This document shows, one piece after another, positions 10,801-19,511 of a stretch of 64,000 nt of DNA. The notes below the pieces were generated by a model. It saw only the letters and a list, made by a program, of their open reading frames with translations. It searched no databases and had not been told where the DNA came from. The stretch's first letter is position 1. Every line of letters starts with the position of its first letter. The stretch spans positions 314,752-378,751 of the forward strand of contig CAUYUJ010014770.1 of assembly GCA_963575745.1 (NCBI GenBank). Reading direction: 5' to 3'. The stretch comes from Prorocentrum cordatum (Eukaryota; Sar; Dinophyceae; Prorocentrales; Prorocentraceae). The position numbers were made by a program, and so were the translations under genes.

Positions 10801-11985
10801 TCGGGCTACGCCCCATCTCTCCTGAGAAGCCCGCTCTGCATCGGGGGCGCTGCAAAGTCTCATCGGGCACTGTCATCTCCATCAAGATCGGCAACCCTTC
10901 CACCGCGTAGACGCGGGCCGTGGCTTGCGATCGCCAGCGCGCCGCTTCCATCGACGCTGGGTTGTCGCGGCTCCTCCGGAAATGGTCCGCGGCACCGCTG
11001 GGGCGCGCGCTGCGCCAGTGGAAGGCTGAATTCGACCCCGGGGCCGCAACTGCCCGATGAAACCACGCGCGGCGCGCGCTCGGACGCGCGTCGGAGAGAT
11101 GCTCTGCAAGCGCGCGACGCTGGATGCACGCGTGCAATGACATGACAACGCAAGGGCCCACATGGGGTAGCAGTTCTGAACAAGCACTACGTACACCATC
11201 GTCATTATCTGCGGGGATGAACCCAAACCCATGAAGATACATCTGCAGCAACGAACCGGGAATTGCAATTGAAACGGGTTTATTTCCATGGGCCCCGCGA
11301 GGGCGTCGACTCCTAGCAGAGCGAAGATGCCCGCGCAGCGCCATTGATGGGACAAAACAGAACTTCGCAAGAGCAGAGCCCGCGGCCGGGGCATCGGCGG
11401 CGCTCTCGCAGGCAACTCCGATCGCTGCCAAGCCGCGAGGCGCCTCCATGAGCCCCAGGGATGCCCTCGAGACTGAAGGAAAACATGGAGAAGACCAGCA
11501 AGGGCGCCTGCTGCAGCTGCTGCGCGCGCCCCCATGTTTCCCAGAGCTCCTCGATGGAGTCTGACAGAAGCTTGTCTTCAGCGCTGGGTGTAGACGGCCG
11601 CTGGCTCCACGTCGTGGCAAGGGCAGGGGGTTGCCGAACTGCATCCTGGCAACGATGCAAGGTGGCCGGCTGCGCGGCGAGATAGCGAAGCCTGCCGAGG
11701 GAGCGGCGCTGCGCTGCCCATCCGCCGAGGGCGGCCATGTCAACGACTGCGCGTCCGCGGCGGCGCGGTTGGCTCAGGGGCGCTTCACATGGGCCCGTGC
11801 CCACCGATTCGGTCCGTCGCTGGGCTGCCTCCGCTCGGGGCTCAAGCATAGAGCGCCCGGAAAATAGCAGAGCCACGGATGGCCGCGATTCGGATGAGGA
11901 CTTGGTTCATGATTGAAGAGGAGGAGGAACGCCCTTTGGCGAGGGCACCGATCGCCACCTGGCTGCCCAGGAGGAGGAGTTCCCG

Positions 11986-12023
<38 letters not shown>

Positions 12024-12675
12024 TGTGCTTACGACCGTAGGAAGCCCAAAACTGCAGCGGCCCCGAGCACTTTGACGCGCCGCTGGTTCCTGACATAGAT
12101 TTTAAGACAAGGCCACGCAACACGCCCGCAGGCCTGCACCCAGAAGGGCACGGGGCCACGCAGCAATATGATAAGGAAGACGCAAATCCAGGCGAACGTT
12201 GGAACCTCGGTGGTCCGCGAACCAGGGAAATTCCTGAACTATAAACTGCATAGGGGGTCCGAGCCTGGCGTCGGTGGCCGAAGACGTAGGAGCTGCAGGT
12301 GGGATGGTGGCAGGTACTCCATGAGGCTGGGTTGAGTTCGTTCCGATTTCTGCTGCGCCTCCGAATCCACACCTCGCCGCGCGGCCCAGATGTCGTTGAA
12401 GGAGCCGCGCGCCTCACCTCAGGCATGCAACATTTTCCCGGCGGGGCCGGGGCCTCGGCCCCCAAGGCGAAACCCACGAGGGGCCGCGCGAGCAGCGCTT
12501 GAGGAAGCACCGCGCTGACGAGGTCACCCTTGATGTCCTCCACCGAGGCTTTCTGGCCCGAGCGATCGGCCGGGCAGAGGTGCCCCCAGCGGAAGCCAAG
12601 TGCGAGGTGCCCCCCAGCGGAAGCCGGTTGTTCGTCTCCTCGGAGACGTCGCGGCCCATGGCGATCAAGCACCAA
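10801..12675. other. No recognised gene; possible minus-strand exon fragments
   Basis: Long open frames exist on the minus strand (10571-11743, 11313-11876, 11842-12675). Only a few stretches look protein-like in composition, for example around 11560 (AEDKLLSDSIEELWETWG) and around 11330-11370. None matches a family I know, and the frames overlap each other, so at most one can be real in any place. It could be decayed coding sequence or exons with unrecognised introns. The 37-C run at 11986-12022 falls inside one of these frames. Confidence 0.3.
11986..12022. repeat. Poly-C tract, 37 bases
   Basis: This is an uninterrupted run of 37 C (G on the minus strand). It is a potential G-quadruplex-forming tract on the minus strand and a position where read length errors are likely. 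Confidence 0.95.
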
Positions 12676-12934
12676 ATTCTTGTCTACGTAATGGGCTGGG
12701 CGGAGCCGTCGTGGATCGCGGGCCCAGCGCCGATGCGCCCTCGGCTCCGCGCCTGCGAGGCCCGCGCTGCCACCTGGAACGGCCGCCTCCCTACCGCTCT
12801 TCGAGCCGACGCACGTGGAATCAAACCCTTCGACAAGTCGCGCGCCCTGCGCCCAAGCGAAGAGGCCGCCCGCGCAGCGCAGCGCGCCAACGGTGTCAAC
12901 GTATCGGACGGCGCCCGATGCGCCTGCTGATGCT

Positions 12935-13433
12935 CTACTCCCTCTGGAATGCCACGGGCGCCGCTCGCGCGAAAAGGGCGGGGGCGCTCCGCGGGGCGAG
13001 CTGCCTTGCCAGCTCCAAAACCTGAAAGAGCTGCTCCGAGCTTAGAGCGCCGTCCACGCGAGCCCAGCACGACCCGCCCGCGTAGAGGACTTGCCGTGCC
13101 TCGGGGTGCCAGCCCCCCGCTCCGCCGCCTCTCAGGACGGGGAGTTGGCCGCGTCCGCGCGCGGGAATGCCCGCGGCCAAGTGGTCTCGATGATCCCCCG
13201 CGCCGCGCGGGACGGCGCGACGGCGATGGCGCCGCAAAGAGCGACGCCCATCAGATCCGCGGCCATCGTGGCCCCGCCAGTGCCCTCAGACGCGGCGGCG
13301 ATGAGGAGGTTCGACGCGTTGGCCGGCGCCTTGGCGCGCAACGCCCCGAGGCGCGCGACGCCAGTGGGAGGGGGGCCCGCGGCCGCGCAGGCACCCCGCC
13401 CGATTCAGAGGCGCCCGTCGCGATAACTTCCTC
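12935..13433 (-). pseudogene. Protein-like fragments downstream of the split-repeat element, possibly remnant RNase H
   Basis: On the minus strand, pieces in alternating frames look like real protein: TGGATMAADLMGVALCGAI (about 13220-13280) and ARQVLYAGGSCWARVDGALS followed by SEQLFQVLELARQL (about 13010-13100). The second resembles the RNase H segment of dinoflagellate DIRS-like elements, which normally reads like VLYFVDN; here the Asp-Asn would be replaced by Gly-Gly. If so, this could be the far half of the older element at 19512-22012, split by insertion of the element at 13434-19487. This is an inference with low certainty. Confidence 0.3.
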
Positions 13434-13528
13434 GTCGCCACCCTTCTTCGCCAGAGCTTTGCTGAAGCCGATGCGCGACGCGACACTTCTCTCACCGAGC
13501 AAGCGTGCTGCTAAGCTCGACCACACCT
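13434..13528 (-). repeat. Terminal repeat B2 of the 13.4-19.5 kb element
   Basis: About 95 bp containing CGCCAGAGCTTTGCTGAAGC and TGCTAAGCTCGACCA, matching 13636-13731 in the same orientation with roughly ten substitutions. A 30-bp spacer separates it from A2. Confidence 0.8.
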
Positions 13529-13557
13529 CACTTTAGACCTCTGTGGGCGGGTGGGTG

Positions 13558-13634
13558 GGACCAGAAAAAAAGCTATGGGCTATTGAGATGGGAATGCGCG
13601 GCGAATCAGAAACGAAAAAACGTAGGCAACGGAA
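13558..13634 (-). repeat. Terminal repeat A2 of the 13.4-19.5 kb element
   Basis: Contains GGGCTATTGAGATGGGAAT and AATCAGAAACGAAAAAACG then GTAGGCAACGGAAT. It matches 19418-19487 in the same orientation except for a 10-bp indel near its start and a few substitutions. It abuts B1 directly. Confidence 0.85.
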
Positions 13635-13635
13635 T

Positions 13636-13731
13636 ATCGTCACCCTTTTTCGCCAGAGCTTTGCTGAAGCCGATGCACGACGCGGCGCTTCCCTCGCCGA
13701 GCAAGCGCGCTGCTAAGCTCGACCAGTACAC
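13636..13731 (-). repeat. Terminal repeat B1 of the 13.4-19.5 kb element
   Basis: This is the partner of 13434-13528. It lies between the end of the coding region and A2, as expected for B1 in a split-direct-repeat element. Confidence 0.8.
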
Positions 13732-14031
13732 ATAATATCCCACCTTCAGCACTGAGCTGGCGCCTCAAGGCGCCGTCGCTTCATTATTGCCGAGAGATTG
13801 ATGGCCCAACCTTTCTTCCTAGAGCTGCAAAACACACTGGCCAGGATGCGGCACAACTGCGGAAGGCACTCGTTCTTCTGAGCAGTTCGGAAGGGGGAGT
13901 CACCGCGGGCCTTGCCAGAGAGCTGGATGCGCGGCCGGCCAGAAAAAACTGCAAATCCCCCGCCCCGAGCATTTGGCCTCAAGAAGAGGGCGGGGGGCAG
14001 GGGGGAGCCAGAGGCGCAGGCGGGCACGGGC

Positions 14032-14640
14032 TCAGAAGTCTCTACCGAAGGCGCAGTAGTCGATGACGGTATCGAACACTCCTAGCTGGGCGAGGAAGCG
14101 CCCCCTCGAGCGCAGCGCCCAGGGGAAGGACTGGGCAGGGTTCTCCTCGCCGCCGGGGATCTTGCGCTCCAGCGCCGGGCGGGCCAGCTGCCCAGCACGG
14201 TCGGCCAGGGCGCTGCCATCGGCAAGCTTGGCAGCGTCCCGCGGCGGGAGCCCCGAGAGGCCGCGGGGCTGCTGTGGCGACCGCAGGGCCGCGGGCATCC
14301 GCGAGCCCGCTGGCGCCCGCCTGGCGCCGGAGAAGCCGCTGCAAGGAGTCCCCAGCCAGAGCCTCCACGCGAGGCCAGAGAGGATCCAGCCGTTGACGAC
14401 GCTGACAACTTTTTGCGCTCTGAGGTCGCGACGCGGCCCGCGTCGCACGTCGATGCCCATGACAGCGGCGCCGCGTCTGCGGAGGGCCTGGCCCAGGTGA
14501 CCAGCGCCAGCGAACACCTCCAAAAAGACCTTGCCCTCGCGGGGGCGGGCCTTTCCCAGGGCCGCCCGAAGCTCGTTCCGCAGGCGCTTGGCCAGCGCAC
14601 CTCGAGGGAGTGGAGGTCGAGCAGCACGCGCGGGTGGAGC
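14032..14640 (-). CDS. C5-methyltransferase-like domain at the C-terminus of the element's polyprotein
   Basis: The minus-strand frame ending at 14032 shows, in order, FLEVFAGAGHLGQAL (about 14486-14528; SAM-binding motif I), LGTPCSGFSG (about 14330-14355; the Pro-Cys motif of C5-cytosine methyltransferases), EENPAQSFPW (about 14118-14150; in the place of the ENV motif) and DYCAFG just before the stop. This is the layout of a Dcm-fold enzyme without an obvious target-recognition domain. Whether it methylates DNA or has another role is unknown. It follows the recombinase region after a frame change near 14620, so it may be made as part of the same polyprotein or be separated by decay. The catalytic Cys is present. 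Confidence 0.65.
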   Translation of the reverse strand, partial: APPARAARPPLPRGALAKRLRNELRAALGKARPREGKVFLEVFAGAGHLGQALRRRGAAVMGIDVRRGPRRDLRAQKVVSVVNGWILSGLAWRLWLGTPCSGFSGARRAPAGSRMPAALRSPQQPRGLSGLPPRDAAKLADGSALADRAGQLARPALERKIPGGEENPAQSFPWALRSRGRFLAQLGVFDTVIDYCAFGRDF

Positions 14641-16616
14641 CTCTCGAGCTGCTTGCTGATCCTGGCGTGCATCTCGCGGCGCTGGGTGCTGGGAGGCGGG
14701 CGCCACTTGCCCCCGAACCTCAGTCCGCGCGCCCTGTCGAGACTGGCTCCGCCGTGACGGGGCCCGGGGGGCGTTGGGCACAGCGCCCCGCGGCCCGCGG
14801 CCACTGCGGCCCTCTTCTGCTCTGCCAAGAGCTCGCCGTACACGATCGGGAACAGGCGCTGAGGCGTGGCCCGCTGCTCTGTCCGCTCGAGCAGAGCGCG
14901 GCCGCCCCGCCGGTGCTCGGGGAGGCCCAGGGCCGCGTGGGAGTTCCCGAGGTTGGTCCTGGAGGGCGCCCCGAGGTCGTCCGAGCGGAGCACGAAAATG
15001 ACCTGGCCCAAGACCCCGGGCATCCCAGCGATCGGCCCGATGACCTGCCTCCCGAGCAGCGCGAGGCCCGCGCCCGGCAGGCGGCAGGTGACGCATAGCA
15101 GGACGATGAGGTGGCCCATCAGCAGCTTGCTGGGGGCGAAGAGCGACCCGGCAAGGCCTGCGGACACCAGCCGAGGGATCGGCGGCCGAGACTGGGGCGG
15201 TCGCAAGCGGGCCCACCCTGCTGCAGCCTGGTAGGCCAGCGGGGGCGTGGACCGCACGGCGTGGGGGCCGCCGCCGCGGTCGAGGCGCACCGACAGGGAG
15301 TCGCTCTGGCGCTTGCCCCACGTGCTGGCCGTCCCCTCGGGCCGCGGCAGGGCTGCAGGCCAGTCGGCGAGCTCCTTCATCGCCCGCGTGTACTGCGCCT
15401 GCGAGGGGAGCCGCCCCCGTCGCTCTGCGCCAGCCCTGACACCCGCGGCGCCAGCCACTTGATGTCCGCCTCGGCGGCGGGCCCGGGCGAGGGCGCGGGA
15501 GGCGAGCGCGGAGGGCATTGCGCCCCAGGGCCGCGCGTCGGCCGCCCGGGCAGCGGCGGCAGGCGTGAGCGCGCCTCCAACCCAGCGCCCTCGGCGCGGT
15601 CCAGCCCGGAAGCTCACTCGGCGTTGCGGGTCCACTGGAGCTGCGCCTCTGGCGATCGACTCGTCTGCCGGCGGGCCGCGCGCGGCGGGGCCTCTGCGGG
15701 GCCCAGGCCGTCCTCCACGGCAGCCCGCGGGCGCGGGCCGCGCGCCCGGCATCCGAAGCCCTCGTCTCGAAGAGGAGTCGCTAGGGTTCAGCTCCGAAGG
15801 ACGCCGGCGGAAGGAGGGGCGGATGCTGGCGGCAATGTGATTGGCGGCCCACCCGCGGCAGGCAGCGATGAGCGATAATACAGAAGCCCCCCCCTTGCAA
15901 GCAGCACGCGTGACCGACGCGTTGTCCCCAACGTAGAGAGCGTGACCGCGATGGCGACGGAGGGGGCGAGCTGTGCGTCGGACGCACCAGGCGAGCGCCG
16001 CCGCCTCCAGCTTGCGAAGTGAATCTGGCCGGCGGAAGGCGCGGGAGGCAACTGTGGCCCACCCTTCGCCTAGTAGCAGCTCGCGCGGCACCTCCTGGAA
16101 GCGGGCGTGTCCCCCGAGAAGAAGGGCCGCAGCGTCGGGCAGCCTCAAAAGCTCCTCCTCATCATGCAAAGCGTGCTCACGGCGGCTGCCCCCCGCGGTG
16201 GCGAGCAGGCCGCGGACGCGAGCGCGCTCTCGCAGTCGCCCCGCGCGGCCCACGTCAGCGCTGCCCCACAGGCTCTCGGCGACACCCAGCCCCCACTCGG
16301 AGGCGTCGTAGGCGGTGACCACCGGCAGCCACTGCAGGTCGGAGCGGGCCACGATGGTGGGCAGCAGGGCATGCGCCCAGCTCAGCTCGCGCTGCGCGCT
16401 GGGCCACAGGGGCGCCCGGCGGCGCCCCAGCTTCCTGCTGAACTGGTAAACCGCGGAGAGGACGGAGAGCAGGTCGCGGCGCAGCGTCATCATGGAGACG
16501 AGGTGCCCGATGAGGCGCTCCAGCTCCAGGCCCGACGGGGTAGCCCCCGCCTGCGGGACGTGCTCGAGGGCCTTGGCCACTCGCCGAAACATCTTGGGCG
16601 TGGGCCGCCAAAGCTG
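14640..16616 (-). pseudogene. RNase H and tyrosine-recombinase-like region of the element
   Basis: This frame is continuous with the RT except for an in-frame TAG at 16617-16619. RNase H residues are visible: TAYDASEWGLGV (about 16290-16325), an E in KLEAAALAW, YVGDNASV and NPSDSSSR, i.e. the D-E-D-D set. Further on, LLCVTCRLPGAGL (about 15060-15105) followed by RHGGAS (about 14745-14765) and MHARISKQLERL matches the recombinase/integrase-like segment common in dinoflagellate DIRS-like proteins. The active-site tyrosine expected after GxW is not evident (the segment reads STQRRE), so the recombinase is probably degenerate or divergent. The middle (15300-15700) is Ala/Arg/Pro-rich and hard to align. 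Confidence 0.6.
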
Positions 16617-17937
16617 CTAGTGCGCCGCGTATTCGAAGCCCAGCAACTCCAGCGATCCTGAACTCGGGTCGGGAATGTCCAGGTGGGCCTTCGCGCCCAC
16701 GCCCTCGAGCGTCGTAGGCATGTGGGCGATCCCGTTCATGGCCTCGCACTCCTCGTCGGAGGCCACGGACAGGTTGTCGATGTAGCAGTGCTTGGAGGGG
16801 CCCTCGCACGCGGGCGCCGCCGGCACCTTGTCCCTCACCCACGGAGCCGAGGGCGCACGCGAGGACAGCAGGTACTCGTGAGCTCTCTGAATAAAGTGCA
16901 CCGCCCACGACCAGCCCATTGGCACGACTCGCGCCTGGAAGGCGCACTCGACGTCTGCGAGCCCCAGCCTCTTGCGCCACCTGGCGGGCAGGTGGCGCGC
17001 CAAAATCGGCGGGGGCACGAGGGGGGGCCGACGGCTGGCGGGCAGCTCGCACTGGTAGAAGCAGACCTCGATATCGGCGGACGCCACCCATAGTCGTACT
17101 CCAGGCTCGCTCTCGAGGTCCGCCAGCGACTCACCGCTGGCCAGCTAAGTGCACGGAGGAGGGGCAAAGTGGCAATTGCTGCGTCGCGTGTCAAAGATCA
17201 GCCTCAGCAAGCCACCCTTGCGCTTGACGAAGAAGGCCCCCGAGGTCTCCTTGACAACGGTGGCCTTCTCCAGGATGCCCTTGTCCAGGAGCTCCGCCGG
17301 GAAGCGCCCGCGCATGAAGCCTCTCAGCCTCAGCGCGGGGTCCAAGGCCATGGCGGGCCCGAGCTCGCGCAGCGCCGCCTGCACCTCCGCGGGGTCGCGG
17401 AGAAGGCCGCTGCCCTCTGCCAGCGTGCACTGCAAGTCGTTTGGGGCCACGTCGCACAGCGGCGCAGCCCCAGCGCGTGACTGCGGCAGGGAGATCCTGC
17501 CAGGCTGGTAGGTTGCATCAAAACTGTCGGCCACGCCCGAGTCGACGTCAGCTGGCGGAGGTCCGCGCCCACCATAGAGCTTGGCCAAGGAGCGCACCGC
17601 AGAGGCCTGGGCGGCGGTCGCTCGGGCAATGCCGGGCGCACTGCCGCCGCCGCCAAGCTCGCTCAGCGCGCCCAGGCCCGCGCGTAGCCGAGCCTCCTCG
17701 CCCCGGCGCCGCCTGGCCTTCCGCTCGCCCGCTGCGGAGAGCCCGCCGCCCGCCGCGCCGAGGAGCAGCTCGTCGAGGGCCCGCCCGCCCGGGAAGGGCA
17801 GCAGGCCGCGAGGGCGGCCATCAGGGGGCTGAGGACCAAACGCCATGCCCGAGCCGACCACCGCTGGCTGCGGGCGCAACAGCGCCGGCGACGTCTCCCG
17901 GAGAGGCCCGCGGGCGAAATGTGCTTCAGGAGCGGTA
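16617..17937 (-). pseudogene. DIRS-like reverse transcriptase with an internal TAG
   Basis: The frame begins after the gag-like region. It reads FFVKRKGGLLRLIFDTRRSN (about 17160-17225; RT domain 1), TAG at 17145-17147, then ADIEVCFYQCELP, VVPMGWSWAVHF (about 16900-16935) and CYIDNLSV (about 16763-16787; the catalytic motif, with the YxDN form usual in these elements). A TAG at 16617-16619 precedes the RNase H frame. Both stops sit in otherwise unbroken frame, and in both a CAG-to-TAG change would explain them. The N-terminal part (17500-17937) is Gly/Ala-rich linker. Catalytic Asp residues are present. Confidence 0.7.
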
Positions 17938-19095
17938 TCACTGGCCGCGGCCGCGCGCCCTCGCGCGCGCGACGCTGCCGCGGGCCTTGCCCTGCTGCTG
18001 CTGGGCCTGACTGCCTGCTGTGGCCCCATGCGCGAGCCGCTTCTCCTCCCCCCCCTTGACCTTTTCCGTGAGGATGGCGCTCTCTGGTGCGTAGAGCGCC
18101 TCCGAGAGCTGGTAGCGCCACGAGAGGACCACGAACGCCTCCAGCTCGGTGCAGTTGGGCTGATCGAAGACGCAGGCCCTCTCCAGCACCTCTGTGATGT
18201 AGGCGTGCTCCTCAACGCCAGCGTCGCCGTGCGAGACCTGCGGCAGGTTGCGCCCCCCGACCTGGCGCCGTGTGGGAGTCCAGCCTGCGTCGCGGATGCC
18301 GTGGAGGATCCACTTGCACGTCCGAGGGCCCGCGACAGCCCAGCCAGCCTGCACGGTCTCCGAGAGGCAGACCACCGCGCCGCCGCACCCACCGAAGCGG
18401 GGGTTGCTCCTGTCGAAGCGCACGGGAGGGGTGCCCAGGTCGCCCTCGCCAGCTCCAGCTGAGAGAGACCCCGCCATGACCACGAAGAGGGCCCACACGT
18501 TGGGCACCGTGAGCGCACCGCGATCCCCTGAGGCCAGCGACTGGCAGACCGCGAGGTCGTCCGCCTGGCCGTGGGTGAAGCCGTGGCAGGACTCGGTGGC
18601 CACCCAGGCCTGACCAGCGAGAGCCTGTGGGAGGGTTGCCGCGGCGCGGCCTGGCGCGATGGGGGCGGGCGCCGCGCCAAGGCCAGCGCCGCCACAAGGA
18701 GGATGCACATGCTGCGCCACGAGGACCTGGCCAACGGCGGCCTCGATGTCGTGGGAACCCTCGATGTCGCGGACGTGGTCCTCACGGGCCTCGAGCAGCT
18801 CGCGCTTCTCCTGGGTCGTGAGGTAGGCGAACCGGAAGACCTCGACGTTCGCCGCGCCCGCCTGGAGGCAGCCCAGCGGGCCCACGCGAGGAGACCCGTC
18901 GCTCTCCATGAGGTCCTCATCGTGGTCGGAGCCGCTAGGCGTCGCCCCCACCCAGGGTGATGGCCCCGAGCGGACGCCCCGCAGCTGCCCGTGCCACAGT
19001 GAGTACGCCTCGAGCCGCACCAGGACCAGACCCCACCACTGGAGTTGTGAAAACCACTCTGGCCGCGCTGCGCTTGGGCGCCAGCCATCCCGCAT
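17938..19095 (-). CDS. Gag-like region of the split-repeat element
   Basis: The frame contains AGWAVAGPRTCKWILHGIRD (about 18290-18350), HAYITEVLERACVFDQPNCT (about 18150-18210) and an Ala/Gln/Arg-rich tail that stops at 17938. Such a region, with CxxDQxN near its end, is typical of the stretch upstream of RT in dinoflagellate DIRS-like polyproteins; its function is not known. It is out of frame with both the upstream N-terminal piece (change near 19090) and the downstream RT piece (change near 17940). One or both may be programmed shifts or decay. Confidence 0.55.
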   Translation of the reverse strand: MRDGWRPSAARPEWFSQLQWWGLVLVRLEAYSLWHGQLRGVRSGPSPWVGATPSGSDHDEDLMESDGSPRVGPLGCLQAGAANVEVFRFAYLTTQEKRELLEAREDHVRDIEGSHDIEAAVGQVLVAQHVHPPCGGAGLGAAPAPIAPGRAAATLPQALAGQAWVATESCHGFTHGQADDLAVCQSLASGDRGALTVPNVWALFVVMAGSLSAGAGEGDLGTPPVRFDRSNPRFGGCGGAVVCLSETVQAGWAVAGPRTCKWILHGIRDAGWTPTRRQVGGRNLPQVSHGDAGVEEHAYITEVLERACVFDQPNCTELEAFVVLSWRYQLSEALYAPESAILTEKVKGGEEKRLAHGATAGSQAQQQQGKARGSVARARARGRGQ

Positions 19096-19399
19096 GTCGA
19101 GAGCAGATCACGAGGACCGAACCGAAGACGACGCCCGCGAAGAAGAGCCCCACGCCAATGAGGGCCAAAGTGGCCACCGGCGGGGGCGGCAGGGCGCGGC
19201 ACACCTGCCCGTGGAGCTGCTCTGGGCCACAGCGGTCCAGTTGCCGCTGCAGCAACTGGAGGAGGCCCTGGTCCGGGGCGGCGGCCACCTCGCAGTGGCA
19301 GTCACAGCGCCCGCCCGCGGCCAGCCCGCCTATAGCGCCGGCGACGACCGAACTGGTGACGGAAGAGGTGCCCTGAAGCAAGCTGGTCAGCCAGGCCAT
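18935..19399 (-). CDS. N-terminal membrane-anchored segment of the element's first protein
   Basis: ATG at 19399-19397 starts 19 bp inside the A1 repeat, which supports this start. The protein begins MAWLTSLLQG, has a cysteine motif CDCHCE, a short helical stretch (QGLLQLLQRQLDRCGPEQL) and a strong transmembrane segment (VATLALIGVGLFFAGVVFGS, about 19155-19215). The CxCxCE-helix-TM arrangement recurs at the N-terminus of dinoflagellate DIRS-like proteins as I know them. After the TM segment the real frame appears to switch to that of 17938-19095 near 19090. A membrane anchor suggests particle assembly or translation at a membrane; that is inference. Confidence 0.55.
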   Translation of the reverse strand: MAWLTSLLQGTSSVTSSVVAGAIGGLAAGGRCDCHCEVAAAPDQGLLQLLQRQLDRCGPEQLHGQVCRALPPPPVATLALIGVGLFFAGVVFGSVLVICSRHAGWLAPKRSAARVVFTTPVVGSGPGAARGVLTVARAAAGRPLGAITLGGGDA

Positions 19400-19417
19400 A
19401 CACTCTGGGCCAGGCCT

Positions 19418-19487
19418 GGACCAGAAAAAGGGCTATTGAGATGGGAGTACACGGAGAATCAGAAACGAAAAACGTAGGCAACGGAAT
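19418..19487 (-). repeat. Terminal repeat A1 of the 13.4-19.5 kb element
   Basis: About 70 bp matching 13558-13634 in direct orientation. It lies immediately upstream of the first ATG of the element, so it probably also holds the promoter. Confidence 0.85.
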
Positions 19488-19511
19488 AAAGATTTGCGCC
19501 GCGAGGTCTGT

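Larger units (their letters stand above)
13434..19487 (-). mobile_element. PAT/Ngaro-type tyrosine-recombinase retrotransposon with split direct repeats
   Basis: Read on the minus strand, the order is A1 (19487-19418), coding region (19399-14032), B1 (13731-13636), A2 (13634-13558) and B2 (13528-13434). A1 and A2 match each other over about 70 bp, and B1 and B2 over about 95 bp. This A1-ORF-B1-A2-B2 layout is known for PAT and Ngaro groups of DIRS-order retrotransposons. Coding domains in order are an N-terminal CxC plus transmembrane protein, a gag-like region, RT with YIDN, RNase H, a recombinase-like region with RHGGAS, and a C5-methyltransferase-like end. Two in-frame TAG codons and several frame changes interrupt it. 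The stretch 13732-14031 between B1 and the last stop is non-coding 3' region. Confidence 0.75.
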
